A stretch of 47,004 nucleotides of DNA from Halomonadaceae bacterium T82-2 (GCA_001577635.1 LSBP01000027.1:1-47004); one strand, 5' to 3'; shown: positions 27,230 through 36,547, counted from the first letter of the stretch. The notes: generated by a model from the sequence alone, not told the origin. Numbers and translations are program-made.

Positions 27230-27262
27230 TTGTCAACATAAACTCAATGAACAGGTTGACAG
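27230..27262 (+). promoter_or_regulatory. BirA-type biotin operator immediately before bioA
   Basis: TTGTCAACA, 15 bases, GGTTGACAG: 9-bp arms with eight of nine positions complementary and the 15-bp spacing of the E. coli bio operator. It ends one base before the bioA ATG. Biotinylated BirA should bind it and repress bioA. Its position over the leader leaves no room for a normal ribosome site. Confidence 0.8.
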
Positions 27263-27263
27263 C

Positions 27264-28568
27264 ATGCATTCCCCTACGCCTTCCTACACGCTCTGGCACC
27301 CGTACGCCCAGATGAAGACCCAATCCCCGGCTCCACAGGTGGTCGGCGGCGACGGGGCACGCTTCCACCTGGCCGGCGGCGAGTCGCTCATCGACGCCAC
27401 CTGTTCCTGGTGGTGCATGATTCATGGCTACGGCCACCCGCGCCTGACCCGCGCGCTCAAGGAACAAGCCGACCAACTCTGCCATGTGATGCTCGGCGGC
27501 CTGACTCACGAGCCGGCACAGGCGCTGGCGGACGCCCTGGTGCGCGTCACGCCGCCCGGGCTCGACCACGTCTTCTTTTCCGATAGCGGTTCGGTGGGCA
27601 TGGAAGTCGCCATGAAGATGGCCGTGCAATATCAGGTTCAGCGCGGCCGCCCCGGCAAGCACCGCATGCTGTCGCTGATGCGCGCCTATCACGGCGACAC
27701 CAGCGGCTGCATGGCCGTCTGCGATCCCGAGGAAGGCATGCACTCACTGTTTGCCGGCTTTCTGCCCACCCACCACTTCGCGCCAGCCCCGACCGCTCCG
27801 TTCGACGCCCCCCCCGAGGCCGTCGCCGGGGATGTCGCGGCACTGCGTGACGTGCTCGAGCAACACCATGAGGAGATTGCCGCCCTGCTGATGGAGCCGC
27901 TGCTGCAGGCGGCGGGCGGCTTGAACATGACCTCCCCCGAATACGTCAGGGCGGCACGCGCGCTGTGTGATGAATTCGGCGTGCTGCTGATCTTCGACGA
28001 AGTCGCCACCGGCTTCGGGCGCACCGGCAAGCTGTTCGCCGCCGAGCACGCTGGCGTGACACCCGACATCATGGTGCTCTCCAAGGGGCTGACCGGCGGC
28101 TATCTGGGCCACGCCGCCACCCTGGCCACCGGAGATGTCTTCAACGCCTTCCTTGACGACGCCCCCAACCACGCCTTCATGCACGGACCGACCTTCATGG
28201 GCAATCCGCTGGCCTGTCGTGTCGCGCTGGAGAGTCTCGCCGTATTCGAGGAAGAGGACTACCTGGGCAAGATTGCCGCGCTCAACATCTTGTTGCGCGA
28301 CGAGCTGCTTGCCGACGACGCCCTGCGCCATGACCCTCGCGTGGCCGATGTGCGTGTACTCGGCGCCACGGCCGTCATCGAGGTCAGCGACCCCGCCGAT
28401 CTCGACGGCGTTCAGGCCTTCGCCCGGGAGCGCGGCATCTGGCTGCGCCCCTTCGGTCGCTGGCTCTACACCATGCCCGCCTACATCACCCGTGCGGACG
28501 AGATGCGCGCCATCACGGCAACGATGAAAGCCTGGTTTCTGGAGAGGCGAGACAGCGGTACGCCATGA
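27264..28568 (+). CDS. bioA: Adenosylmethionine-8-amino-7-oxononanoate aminotransferase
   Basis: 434 residues. ATG 27264 is chosen because the BioA signature LWHPYAQMKTQ then starts at the usual distance; upstream frame to 27180 has no similarity. Motifs: SWWCMIHGYGHPRLT, the VFFSDSGSVGMEVAMKMAVQ cofactor site, LLIFDEVATGFGRTG and the PLP lysine in VLSKGLTGGYLG. It converts 8-amino-7-oxononanoate to 7,8-diaminononanoate in biotin synthesis with S-adenosylmethionine as amino donor. A BirA-type operator abuts the start codon and no Shine-Dalgarno is visible, so initiation may be leaderless or weak. Other bio genes are not in the window. Confidence 0.93.
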   Translation: MHSPTPSYTLWHPYAQMKTQSPAPQVVGGDGARFHLAGGESLIDATCSWWCMIHGYGHPRLTRALKEQADQLCHVMLGGLTHEPAQALADALVRVTPPGLDHVFFSDSGSVGMEVAMKMAVQYQVQRGRPGKHRMLSLMRAYHGDTSGCMAVCDPEEGMHSLFAGFLPTHHFAPAPTAPFDAPPEAVAGDVAALRDVLEQHHEEIAALLMEPLLQAAGGLNMTSPEYVRAARALCDEFGVLLIFDEVATGFGRTGKLFAAEHAGVTPDIMVLSKGLTGGYLGHAATLATGDVFNAFLDDAPNHAFMHGPTFMGNPLACRVALESLAVFEEEDYLGKIAALNILLRDELLADDALRHDPRVADVRVLGATAVIEVSDPADLDGVQAFARERGIWLRPFGRWLYTMPAYITRADEMRAITATMKAWFLERRDSGTP

Positions 28569-28781
28569 CGCTCGGCGGCTGTCATCGTTTTGCCCGAGCG
28601 TCGTCACGTGACTGACATTGCCGCTTGCAACAATCGAAGGCGAGGTGGCCAGGGCCATCTCGCGACGGCAAGGGACACTGCCCGACGCCAACCAGGGACG
28701 CCGAGGCGCAGGACGCGCCTGAAGGAGCGGCCAGAAGGGCCGTGCGGCAGGGAAAGGCCGCGCAGGGAGGCTTGTTTTCGC

Positions 28782-28807
28782 GCCACGGTGACTACCGTGG
28801 CCTTTTT
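28782..28807 (+). terminator. Rho-independent terminator between bioA and dadA
   Basis: GCCACGGT (28782-28789) and ACCGTGGC (28794-28801) with a four-base loop, then CTTTTT on the plus strand. It closes the bioA transcript; for the convergent dadA there is no T run on the other side. The 28569-28780 interval is otherwise GC-rich without a supported gene. Confidence 0.85.
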
Positions 28808-28815
28808 CTGTCGCG

Positions 28816-30105
28816 TCAGCGCGCGAAACGCCCCGGCGCGAAAGCATCGAGCGCGATAGCAGGGCTGTCGCCATCGATCAACTGCGCGATCAGCGCGGCA
28901 CTCCCCGCCGACAGGGTCCAGCCGAAGGTGCCGTGGCCGGTGTTGAAATAGAGGTTGTCACGCCGAAGCTGGCCAATGATGGGTGGCCCGTCCGGGGTCA
29001 TGGGCCGAAACCCGGTCCAGGATTCGGCCTGCATCAGGTCCGCAGCGCCGGGAAAGCGCGACTCGACGGCTCGCCGCAGCGTGGCCAGACGCGCCGCGGG
29101 AATGCGCCGATCGAACTCGGCCAGCTCGACAAAGCCGGTGACGCGCAGCCGCTCGCCGAGTCGCGTGGCCACGACCTTGTAACAATCATCGATGACGGTG
29201 GAACGCGGAGCACGCTGGGGGTCGGCCACGTCGGCGGTCAGGGAGTAACCCTTGACCGGATAGATCGGCATCTCGATACCCAGCGTCGCGGCCAGCGGGC
29301 GGGACAGACAGCCGGCACACAGCACCACCGCATCGGCCGCGAGGTTTTCCGTCGTCCCGTCCGAGCCCGCACTCTCGCCGGCCGGCGCCAGCACCAGTGA
29401 ACGAATCACGCCCTCGCGGCGCACCATATCCGTCACTTCGCTGCCGAAACGGAAGGTCACGCCCGCGTCGCGACAGCGCACGGCCAGTGCCCGCGTGAAA
29501 CGATGGCAATCGCCGGTGCCATCATCGGGCAGCCGCAACGCCCCGACCAGAGGCGCCTCGCCGCACAGCCCCGGCTCGTACTCGCGCAGCTGCGACGGCG
29601 TCAGCCACTGGTGGTCAATATCCAGCTCGCTGAGCAGACCGGCCGTGCCCTTGAGGCTGGCAGCCGCCGTCGTGTCGCTGGCCAGATCAATCAGGCCGCC
29701 ATGACCACCGTCGAAGGCCAGATCGTGGCGCGCCTCGAGCGCCTGAAAGCATTGTCGGCTGTAGGCACCGAGGCGCAACATGGCTCGCTTGTTGCGCTCG
29801 TACAGGTCGGCCGCGTTGGCGAAGCGCCAGGTCGCATACAGGAAATGCAGGGTACGCAGTGACGGCGGCAGATGCAGCTTGAACGGCCCGTCGGCCTGGA
29901 GCAGCCAGGGCAGCGCCTTGCGAATCATCGTCGGCGAAGCCCAGGGCGAGACATAGCCGTAGGAGCGCTGCCCGGCGTTGGCGCGGCTGGTCTCCAGCCC
30001 CACATCAGCGCCACGTTCGACGACGGTGACGCGATACCCGCGCTCGACGAGGGCATGAGCGGTGGTCACGCCGACAACGCCCCCGCCAATCACCGCCACA
30101 TGCAT
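28816..30105 (-). CDS. dadA: D-amino acid dehydrogenase, small-subunit (DadA) type
   Basis: 429 residues. FAD-binding start VAVIGGGVVGVTTAHALVER, the GYSLTADVADPQ segment and C-terminal LYFNTGHGTFGWTLSAGSAA are DadA hallmarks. Membrane-associated flavoprotein that oxidises D-amino acids (chiefly D-alanine) to keto acids and ammonia, passing electrons to quinones. The usual dadX racemase is not adjacent. The next gene upstream on the same strand is a small lipoprotein 87 bp away. The frame fits the usual 430-residue length. Related FAD oxidases act on other amines, so substrate range is inferred from family. Confidence 0.88.
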   Translation of the reverse strand: MHVAVIGGGVVGVTTAHALVERGYRVTVVERGADVGLETSRANAGQRSYGYVSPWASPTMIRKALPWLLQADGPFKLHLPPSLRTLHFLYATWRFANAADLYERNKRAMLRLGAYSRQCFQALEARHDLAFDGGHGGLIDLASDTTAAASLKGTAGLLSELDIDHQWLTPSQLREYEPGLCGEAPLVGALRLPDDGTGDCHRFTRALAVRCRDAGVTFRFGSEVTDMVRREGVIRSLVLAPAGESAGSDGTTENLAADAVVLCAGCLSRPLAATLGIEMPIYPVKGYSLTADVADPQRAPRSTVIDDCYKVVATRLGERLRVTGFVELAEFDRRIPAARLATLRRAVESRFPGAADLMQAESWTGFRPMTPDGPPIIGQLRRDNLYFNTGHGTFGWTLSAGSAALIAQLIDGDSPAIALDAFAPGRFAR

Positions 30106-30192
30106 GACGCCTCCCGTCTATCGCCACGTATTGCTTGAAGCCTCGGCGCTCGCGGGTCGAGAACGGCCGCCTTCACCCGGCGCGAAATCGTC

Positions 30193-30366
30193 TCAGCAGT
30201 TGCCCTTCTTGGCCTGACCGGGCGGGCAGAAATCGCCGCCGCGATCATGGCCATGATGCCCGTCGCCAATCTCGACCACCGGCTCCGGGTTGATACGAGC
30301 CGGTGTGTAGCTGCATCCCGCCAGTACAAGCCCCACCAGCAAGAGTGCCAAGGAACGAATCATCAT
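30193..30366 (-). CDS. Small lipoprotein with CPPGQAKKGNC tail
   Basis: 57 residues from ATG 30366 (a second ATG follows directly), with GGAAGGAG upstream. Signal peptide MMIRSLALLLVGLVLAGCSY ends in lipobox LAGC, giving an acylated Cys18. The mature part has a His/Asp-rich stretch (GDGHHGHDRGGD) and ends FCPPGQAKKGNC. The CPPGQAKK motif occurs in small periplasmic proteins of related genera. The His run suggests metal binding, but this is a guess; function unknown. Too short for a firm domain call. Confidence 0.75.
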   Translation of the reverse strand: MMIRSLALLLVGLVLAGCSYTPARINPEPVVEIGDGHHGHDRGGDFCPPGQAKKGNC

Positions 30367-30492
30367 GGGTGTCTCCTTCCTTTTTCGGGTTCGTTTCATG
30401 CCTGAAGCTTAGCGAAAATCGTTCCTCACCATAAGTCGCGTGATAGCGACAGCGCAAAGGACACAGGAAGGGGTTGACAAGGACACCCCTTG

Positions 30493-30530
30493 TGGACAAT
30501 TTTGGTATACAACAATAGTACACAAAACAT
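30493..30530 (+). promoter_or_regulatory. Promoter and palindromic operator candidate upstream of the 8-oxoguanine deaminase
   Basis: An AT-rich patch contains TTTTGGTATAC (30500-30510) and, after seven bases, GTACACAAAA (30518-30527), an imperfect dyad with a GTATAC core as in many GntR-family sites. TGGACA (30493-30498) and TAGTAC (30516-30521), 17 bp apart, could be -35 and -10. A TTGACA at 30474 has no -10 at proper distance. The rest of 30367-30623 holds nothing further that I can assign. Confidence 0.45.
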
Positions 30531-30623
30531 CTCCAGCATCGGACAGGCACCTGAACCACCCTCGCGTGGGTAACCCTTGATCGCGAACAAGGGGGTGTTG
30601 CATCCATCGCGGAGGAGACCGAC

Positions 30624-31979
30624 ATGACCGAGACACAGCGCACTCTCTGGATTCGCCATCCACTGGCCTGCAGCGACGCCGCCGCGGCCGGTGGCGTGGT
30701 CGTCCAAGGCCGGCGAATCATCGAAGCCGTGCCTGCCGGGGGGCGGCCCGCCGGCCACGTCGACGAGGTTTTCGACGCCTCGGCCCATGTGCTGCTACCC
30801 GGACTGGTCAATACCCATCATCACTTCTACCAGACCCTGACCCGCGCCTATTCGCCGGCGCTCAACAAGCCGCTCTTTCCCTGGCTGACCACCCTGTACG
30901 ACGTCTGGGCGAATCTCGGCGAGACGCAACTGGCACTAGCCAGCGAGCTGGCGATGGTCGAGCTGCTGATGTCCGGCTGCACCACGGTGGCCGACCATCA
31001 CTATGTGTTTTCGGGTGCGCTGACCCACGCCATCGACATCCAGGTCGAGACCGCCCGCCGGCTCGGGGTGCGCGCCACGCTCACCCGGGGCTCCATGAGC
31101 CTCGGCCGGGATGATGGCGGCCTGCCGCCGCAATCGGTGGTCCAGAACGAACGCACCATCCTCGACGACAGCCAGCGCCTCATCGACTGCTACCACGAGC
31201 CCGGAGAAGGCGCGATGATCCGCCTCGCCCTGGCGCCCTGCTCGCCCTTTTCGGTGAGCCGTGAGCTGATGGAAGCCACTGCCCGTCTGGCCGAGACCAA
31301 CGACGTGCGACTGCACACCCATCTTGCCGAGACCCAGGACGAAACCGACTTCTGCCAGCGCCAGTTAGGCATGCGCCCGCTCGACTATCTGGAGGCCTGC
31401 GGCTGGCTGAGCGAGCGCACCTGGCTCGCCCACGGTATCCACTTCGATGACGACGAGATCGCACGACTGGGCCGCGCCGGCACCGGCATCGCCCACTGCC
31501 CCTCCTCGAACATGGTGCTTGGCTCCGGGCTGTGCCGCACGCTGGAGCTGGAGGCAGCCGGCGCCCCGGTGGGCCTGGCCGTGGACGGCTCCGCCTCCAA
31601 CGATCACTCCAATCTTGCCGAGGAGATGCGCCAGGCCCTGCTGCTGGGCCGCCTGCGCTATTCCCCCGAAGCCCTATCGCACCAAACCGTGATCGACTGG
31701 GCCACTCGCGGCTCGGCCCGCTGCCTGGGACGCGATGACATCGGCAGGCTGGCTACGGGTCAGCAGGCCGACCTGGCCCTGTTCCGGCTCGACGAAGCAC
31801 GCTTCTCGGGCGCCGAGAACCCGTTGGCAGCACTGCTGCTGTGCGGCGCGCACCGGGCCGATCGCGTGATGGTTGCCGGCCACTGGCGAGTCACCGACGG
31901 CATGCCCCGCGACGTCGATCTGGAGGCGCTCATGGCCCGGCACGACGCTGCCGCCCGGCGCCTGCGACACGCCCTGTAA
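30624..31979 (+). CDS. 8-oxoguanine deaminase, amidohydrolase family
   Basis: 451 residues, normal for the atrazine chlorohydrolase/8-oxoguanine deaminase group. Metal and catalytic residues appear in LPGLVNTHHHFYQTLTRAY (His-X-His), LHTHLAETQDE, LAHGIHFDDDEI and VDGSASNDHSNLAEEM (metal Asp). GGAGGAG precedes the ATG. It hydrolyses 8-oxoguanine to urate and ammonia in this subgroup, and an NCS2 purine permease follows by 67 bp, supporting a purine role. Guanine deaminases and chlorohydrolases are related; the NTHHHFYQTLTRAY form is the one I associate with 8-oxoguanine deaminase. Confidence 0.85.
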   Translation: MTETQRTLWIRHPLACSDAAAAGGVVVQGRRIIEAVPAGGRPAGHVDEVFDASAHVLLPGLVNTHHHFYQTLTRAYSPALNKPLFPWLTTLYDVWANLGETQLALASELAMVELLMSGCTTVADHHYVFSGALTHAIDIQVETARRLGVRATLTRGSMSLGRDDGGLPPQSVVQNERTILDDSQRLIDCYHEPGEGAMIRLALAPCSPFSVSRELMEATARLAETNDVRLHTHLAETQDETDFCQRQLGMRPLDYLEACGWLSERTWLAHGIHFDDDEIARLGRAGTGIAHCPSSNMVLGSGLCRTLELEAAGAPVGLAVDGSASNDHSNLAEEMRQALLLGRLRYSPEALSHQTVIDWATRGSARCLGRDDIGRLATGQQADLALFRLDEARFSGAENPLAALLLCGAHRADRVMVAGHWRVTDGMPRDVDLEALMARHDAAARRLRHAL

Positions 31980-32014
31980 CCTCGATGCCGCGGTGTGGCA
32001 TCGCTCATCCCCCT

Positions 32015-32027
32015 CAACAACAACAAG
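32015..32027 (+). promoter_or_regulatory. CAA-repeat leader of the NCS2 permease
   Basis: CAACAACAACAAG lies 19 bp before the ATG and upstream of AAGGAGAG. It is the same pattern as in the sulfonate first cistrons but with four CAA repeats. Candidate Hfq/Crc target; by-eye identification. Confidence 0.5.
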
Positions 32028-32046
32028 CAAGGCAAGGAGAGACACA

Positions 32047-33396
32047 ATGACCACCGCTTCCGAGCAGCCCATGCAGGAGGCTCCGCCGACAGTGCGCAGC
32101 ACCCATGACGTCAATGCCATGCCGCCGCTGGGGCGCGCCATACCGCTGGGTATTCAGCACGTGCTGGCGATGTTCGTCAGCAACGTCACCGTGCCGATCA
32201 TCATTGCCGGTGCCGCCGACCTGTCCGAGGCCCAGACCACGCTGATGATCCAGGCGGCAATGTTCGTCGCCGGGGTCGCCACCCTCGTCCAGTCACTGGG
32301 GCTCGGCCCCATCGGGGCCCGGCTGCCGATCGTCATGGGCACCAGCTTCGGCTTCGTGCCGGTGCTCATCCCCATCGCCGTGGGCATGGGCGTACCCACG
32401 GCGCTTGGCGCCGCGCTCTGCGGCGGGGTCGCCATGGCGCTGGTAGGGCTGTTCCTGCCCTACGTACGCTTTCTGTTCCCGCCGGTCGTTACCGGGACCT
32501 TCGTGATCATGATCGGCACGCTGCTGATGCCGGTGGGTTTCGCCTACATCGGCGGCGGCTTCGGTGCCGAGGATTTCGGTGCACTGCATCACTGGCTGCT
32601 CGCCGCCCTGGTGCTGATCGTGACCATCGGCTTTCACCAGTTCGGTCGCGGCATCTGGTCGGAAATGTCGCCACTGCTCGGGCTGGTCACCGGTTTCGTG
32701 GCAGCGCTGGCATTCGGCTACGTGGACTTCTCCGGCCTGCAGTCCGCCGCCTGGTTCTCGCTGCCGGTGCCCTTCGCCATCGGCGTGGAGTTCCACCTGT
32801 CCGCCATCCTGCCGGTAGTACTGCTGGCAGTGGTCACCTGCGCCGAATCGATCGGTGACATCGTCGGCACCACGGTGGGTGGCGCCAACCGCGAGCCCAC
32901 CCATAAGGAACTCTCCGGCGGCGTGATGGCCGACGGCCTGTCGAGCGTCTTCGCGGCGATCTTCAACGCCTACCCGCAGATCAGCTTCAGCCAGAACGTG
33001 GGCATCGTCGCCCTGACCGGTGTGATCAGCCGCTTCGTGGTGGCCATCGGCGGCGCCTTCCTGGTCATCGCCGGGCTGCTGCCCAAGCTGGGCGCGATCA
33101 TCTCGGGCATCCCCAACTCGGTGCTCGGCGGCGCCGTGGTGATCATGTTCGGCATGATCGCCAGTGCCGGCATCAAGATGCTCAGCGGCATCGAGTTCAA
33201 CAGGCGCAACATGCTGATCATGGCCATGGCGCTGGCTACCGCGCTGGGCCTGCCCGCCCAGGAAGGCCTGTATTCGGGTCTGTCGGACAACCTGGCGGCG
33301 ATCATCGACTCCGGGCTGATCCCCGGCGCCCTGGTCGCCATCGTGCTCAACCTGATCCTGCCTCACGGCGAGCGGCCGATGCGCCAGAACGTCTGA
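32047..33396 (+). CDS. NCS2-family nucleobase (xanthine/uracil) permease
   Basis: 449 residues from ATG 32047 (AAGGAGAG upstream). Twelve to fourteen helices. NCS2 signature FSQNVGIVALTGVISRFV, and N-terminal IPLGIQHVLAMFVSNVTVPI, with GTSFGFVPVLIPIAVGMGVP and SIGDIVGTTVGGANREPTHK in the substrate region. Proton-driven import of a purine base or urate is expected; it directly follows the 8-oxoguanine deaminase gene (67-bp gap), so a purine substrate fits. Which base is transported cannot be told from sequence. Confidence 0.9.
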   Translation: MTTASEQPMQEAPPTVRSTHDVNAMPPLGRAIPLGIQHVLAMFVSNVTVPIIIAGAADLSEAQTTLMIQAAMFVAGVATLVQSLGLGPIGARLPIVMGTSFGFVPVLIPIAVGMGVPTALGAALCGGVAMALVGLFLPYVRFLFPPVVTGTFVIMIGTLLMPVGFAYIGGGFGAEDFGALHHWLLAALVLIVTIGFHQFGRGIWSEMSPLLGLVTGFVAALAFGYVDFSGLQSAAWFSLPVPFAIGVEFHLSAILPVVLLAVVTCAESIGDIVGTTVGGANREPTHKELSGGVMADGLSSVFAAIFNAYPQISFSQNVGIVALTGVISRFVVAIGGAFLVIAGLLPKLGAIISGIPNSVLGGAVVIMFGMIASAGIKMLSGIEFNRRNMLIMAMALATALGLPAQEGLYSGLSDNLAAIIDSGLIPGALVAIVLNLILPHGERPMRQNV

Positions 33397-33432
33397 CGCC
33401 CCCTCCCCTCTACCTCCCCCTGCACCCCGGCA

Positions 33433-33457
33433 CCCCGGCACGCGCGTGCCGGGGTTT
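33433..33457 (+). terminator. Rho-independent terminator of the NCS2 gene
   Basis: CCCCGGCAC (33433-33441) pairs with GTGCCGGGG (33446-33454) across GCGC; TTTCTGTGTG follows. It ends the purine-salvage transcript and insulates the liu operon. Confidence 0.85.
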
Positions 33458-33492
33458 CTGTGTGTAACGACCGTCTGCGACCAAAGCTCTAC

Positions 33493-33508
33493 TTTACGTT
33501 AACGTAAA
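33493..33508. promoter_or_regulatory. LiuR-like operator upstream of liuA
   Basis: TTTACGTTAACGTAAA is a perfect 16-bp palindrome, 91 bp before the liuA start. It agrees with the MerR-family LiuR site described in gammaproteobacteria (from memory, TTGACGTTAACGTCAA-like). The liuR gene, often first in the operon, is not here. Confidence 0.8.
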
Positions 33509-33599
33509 CCCTTTCTATGCTGCCTTGCATGACGGACAGCCCGTGGCCAACCCGCGCCACACCGACCCGCGAAGCCACCCGGTTCAGGAGACACACGCC

Positions 33600-34769
33600 A
33601 TGCACGCCCCCTACACCCCACTCGATTTCGGCCTCCCCGATGAACTGAACATGCTGCGCGATCATGTCAACGCCTTCGCCCGTGACGAGATCGCCCCGCG
33701 GGCCGCGCAGATCGACCACGACAACGTCTTCCCCAACGATCTGTGGCAGAAATTCGGCGACATGGGCCTGCTCGGCATCACCGTGCCGGAAGAGGACGGC
33801 GGCAGCGGCATGGGCTATCTCGCCCACTGCATCGCCATGGAAGAGATCTCGCGGGCCAGCGCCTCGGTGGGCCTGTCCTATGGCGCGCACTCCAACCTGT
33901 GCGTCAACCAGATCAAGCTCAACGGCAATGCCGACCAGAAAGCCAAGTATCTGCCCAGGCTGATCAGCGGCGAGCACGTCGGCGCGCTGGCGATGTCCGA
34001 GCCCGGCGCCGGCTCCGACGTGGTGTCGATGAAGCTGCGCGCCGAGAAGCGCGGCGACACCTACGTGCTCAACGGCAACAAGATGTGGATCACCAACGGC
34101 CCCGACGCCGACGTGCTGGTGGTCTATGCCAAGACCGACCCCGAGGCCGGCTCCAAAGGCATCACGGCGTTCATCATCGAGAAGGAGTTTGCCGGTTTCT
34201 CCACGGCCCAGAAGCTCGACAAGCTAGGCATGCGCGGCTCCAACACCTGCGAGCTGGTGTTCGAGGACTGCGAGGTCCCGGCGGAGAACGTGCTCGGCGA
34301 GGAAAACCGCGGCGCCAGGGTGCTGATGAGCGGCCTGGATTTTGAACGCACCGTGCTCGCCGCCGGCCCCATCGGCATCATGCAGGCGGCCATGGACGTG
34401 GTAGTGCCCTACCTTCACGAACGCAAGCAGTTCGGCCAGTCGATCGGCGAGTTCCAGCTGGTCCAGGGCAAGGTCGCCGACATGCTCACTACCCTGAATG
34501 CCTGCCGCGCCTACATCTACGCCGTGGCCGGCGCCTGCGACCGCGGCCGCAGCTCGCGCAAGGACGCCGCCGGGGTGATCCTCTACTGCGCCGAGAAGGC
34601 CACCCAGGTCGCGCTTGACGCCATCCAGCTGCTCGGCGGCAACGGCTATATCAACGAATACCCCACCGGGCGCCTGCTGCGTGACGCCAAGCTCTACGAA
34701 ATCGGCGCCGGCACCAGCGAGATTCGGCGGATGCTGATCGGTCGCGAGCTCTTCAACGAATCGGCTTAA
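33600..34769 (+). CDS. liuA: Isovaleryl-CoA dehydrogenase
   Basis: 389 residues from ATG 33600, with CAGGAGA upstream; the frame opens at 33525 but family similarity starts at [20 protein letters not shown]. Acyl-CoA dehydrogenase motifs: [37 protein letters not shown] and [20 protein letters not shown]. The catalytic Glu is placed as in isovaleryl-CoA dehydrogenases, in [16 protein letters not shown]. It oxidises isovaleryl-CoA to 3-methylcrotonyl-CoA, passing electrons to ETF, in leucine breakdown. First gene of liuABCDE behind a LiuR-like palindrome. Confidence 0.93.
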   Translation: MHAPYTPLDFGLPDELNMLRDHVNAFARDEIAPRAAQIDHDNVFPNDLWQKFGDMGLLGITVPEEDGGSGMGYLAHCIAMEEISRASASVGLSYGAHSNLCVNQIKLNGNADQKAKYLPRLISGEHVGALAMSEPGAGSDVVSMKLRAEKRGDTYVLNGNKMWITNGPDADVLVVYAKTDPEAGSKGITAFIIEKEFAGFSTAQKLDKLGMRGSNTCELVFEDCEVPAENVLGEENRGARVLMSGLDFERTVLAAGPIGIMQAAMDVVVPYLHERKQFGQSIGEFQLVQGKVADMLTTLNACRAYIYAVAGACDRGRSSRKDAAGVILYCAEKATQVALDAIQLLGGNGYINEYPTGRLLRDAKLYEIGAGTSEIRRMLIGRELFNESA

Positions 34770-34773
34770 AAAT

Positions 34774-34885
34774 GGCTGCGCTCGCTCATACGGCGTTAAA
34801 AATTGACTCAAGGTACTCATTTACAGCAGTAAACTCCGCCCTTTCGTCAATTTTTGCCTTGTCTGAGCTTCGCTCGCACATTTTA
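34774..34885. repeat. Structured intergenic element between liuA and liuB
   Basis: The 141 bp between liuA and liuB contains nested inverted repeats. AAAAATTGAC (34798-34807) pairs with GTCAATTTTT (34846-34855); inside, TTTAC (34820-34824) pairs with GTAAA (34829-34833). Outside, GGCTGCGCTCGCTCA and TGAGCTTCGCTCGCACATTT are partly complementary. The loop motif CTCATTTACagcaGTAAACTCCGCC resembles an intergenic repeat I recall from Marinobacter, Pseudomonas and Halomonas. It is not coding and it sits inside the operon transcript. Confidence 0.65.
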
Positions 34886-34910
34886 ACTTCAGAGCTAAGG
34901 AAGCCGACAA

Positions 34911-36518
34911 ATGGCTATTCTTCAGACCCAAATTAATCCGCGCACCGAGGCCTTCCAGGCCAACGACGCGGCGATGCGCGCCGAGGTCGGCAAGCTGCAC
35001 GAGCTGACCGCGTCGATCGCCCGGGGCGGCGGCGACAAGGCCCGCGAACGTCATGAGTCGCGCGGCAAGCTGTTCGTGCGCGATCGCATCGACCACCTGC
35101 TCGACGAAGGCGCGCCGTTTCTCGAGATCGGCGCCCTGGCCGCCCACGAGGTCTACGGCACCGAGGTGCCGGCGGCGGGGGTCGTCGCCGGCATCGGTCG
35201 CGTAAGCGGCGTCGAGTGCGTGATCGTCGCCAACGATGCCACGGTCAAGGGCGGCACCTATTTCCCGCTGACCGTGAAGAAGCACCTGCGCGCCCAGGAG
35301 ATCGCCCGCAAGCACCGCCTGCCGTGCATCTACCTGGTCGATTCCGGCGGCGCCCACCTGCCCCACCAGGACGAGGTGTTCCCCGACCGCGATCACTTCG
35401 GGCGCATCTTCTACAACCAGGCCACGCTCTCCGCCGAGGGCATCCCGCAGATCGCCGTGGTGATGGGTTCGTGCACCGCCGGCGGCGCCTACGTGCCGGC
35501 GATGGCCGACGAATCGATCATCGTGCGCAACCAGGGGACGATCTTCCTCGGCGGCCCGCCGCTGGTGAAGGCCGCCACCGGCGAGACGATCAGCGCCGAG
35601 GACCTGGGTGGCGCCGATGTCCACGCCAGGGTCAGCGGCGTGGCCGACCACTATGCCGACAATGACGCCCACGCCCTGCAGCTTGCCCGCCGTGCCGTGT
35701 CGCGGCTGAACTGGCAGAAGCGCGGCGAACTGGCGATGCGCGAATCGCGCCCGCCGCGGCTCGACCCCGACGAGCTCTACGGCATCGTCGGCACCGACCT
35801 CAAGAAACCCTACGACGTGCGCGAAGTGATCGCGCGGCTGGTCGACGACTCCGACTTCGACGAGTTCAAGCGCTACTACGGCGACACCCTGGTCACCGGC
35901 TTCGCCCACTGGTGCGGCCACCCGGTGGGCATCGTCGCCAACAACGGCGTGCTGTTCTCGGAGTCCGCCGTGAAGGGCGCGCACTTCATCGAGCTCTGCG
36001 CCCAGCGCGGCATTCCGCTGATCTTCCTGCAGAACATCACCGGCTTCATGGTCGGCTCCAAGTACGAGCAGGAAGGCATCGCCAAGCACGGCGCCAAGCT
36101 GGTCACCGCGGTGGCCTGCGCGAAAGTCCCCAAGTTCACGGTGCTGATCGGCGGCAGCTTCGGCGCCGGCAACTACGGCATGTGCGGGCGCGCCTACGAC
36201 CCCAACCTGCTGTTCATGTGGCCCAATGCGCGCATCTCGGTGATGGGCGGCGAACAGGCCGCCAACGTGCTGGCCCAGGTCAAGCGCGACCAGTTCGAAC
36301 GCAGCGGCGAAACCTGGAGCGAGGACGACGAGAGCGCCTTCAAGACGCCGATCCGCGACCAGTACGAGCGCCAGGGGCACCCGTTTTATGCCAGCGCGCG
36401 GCTGTGGGACGACGGCGTGATCGACCCGCTGCAGACCCGCGACGTGATCGGGCTGGCGCTGGCCGCGGCGATGAATGCCGAGGTAGAGGACACGACGTTC
36501 GGCGTGTTCCGAATGTGA
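34911..36518 (+). CDS. liuB: 3-methylcrotonyl-CoA carboxylase, carboxyltransferase (beta) subunit
   Basis: 535 residues, the usual MCC-beta length. Carboxyltransferase landmarks: [60 protein letters not shown], the [16 protein letters not shown] oxyanion region, and [20 protein letters not shown] near the end. AAGGAAG is upstream of the ATG. With the biotin subunit LiuD it carboxylates 3-methylcrotonyl-CoA to 3-methylglutaconyl-CoA. A 141-bp structured element separates it from liuA and a 155-bp one from liuC. Propionyl-CoA and geranyl-CoA carboxylases are relatives; operon context gives MCC. Confidence 0.93.
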   Translation: MAILQTQINPRTEAFQANDAAMRAEVGKLHELTASIARGGGDKARERHESRGKLFVRDRIDHLLDEGAPFLEIGALAAHEVYGTEVPAAGVVAGIGRVSGVECVIVANDATVKGGTYFPLTVKKHLRAQEIARKHRLPCIYLVDSGGAHLPHQDEVFPDRDHFGRIFYNQATLSAEGIPQIAVVMGSCTAGGAYVPAMADESIIVRNQGTIFLGGPPLVKAATGETISAEDLGGADVHARVSGVADHYADNDAHALQLARRAVSRLNWQKRGELAMRESRPPRLDPDELYGIVGTDLKKPYDVREVIARLVDDSDFDEFKRYYGDTLVTGFAHWCGHPVGIVANNGVLFSESAVKGAHFIELCAQRGIPLIFLQNITGFMVGSKYEQEGIAKHGAKLVTAVACAKVPKFTVLIGGSFGAGNYGMCGRAYDPNLLFMWPNARISVMGGEQAANVLAQVKRDQFERSGETWSEDDESAFKTPIRDQYERQGHPFYASARLWDDGVIDPLQTRDVIGLALAAAMNAEVEDTTFGVFRM

Positions 36519-36547
36519 TGAACCCACCGCCAGGCGGTCCGAGGCCA

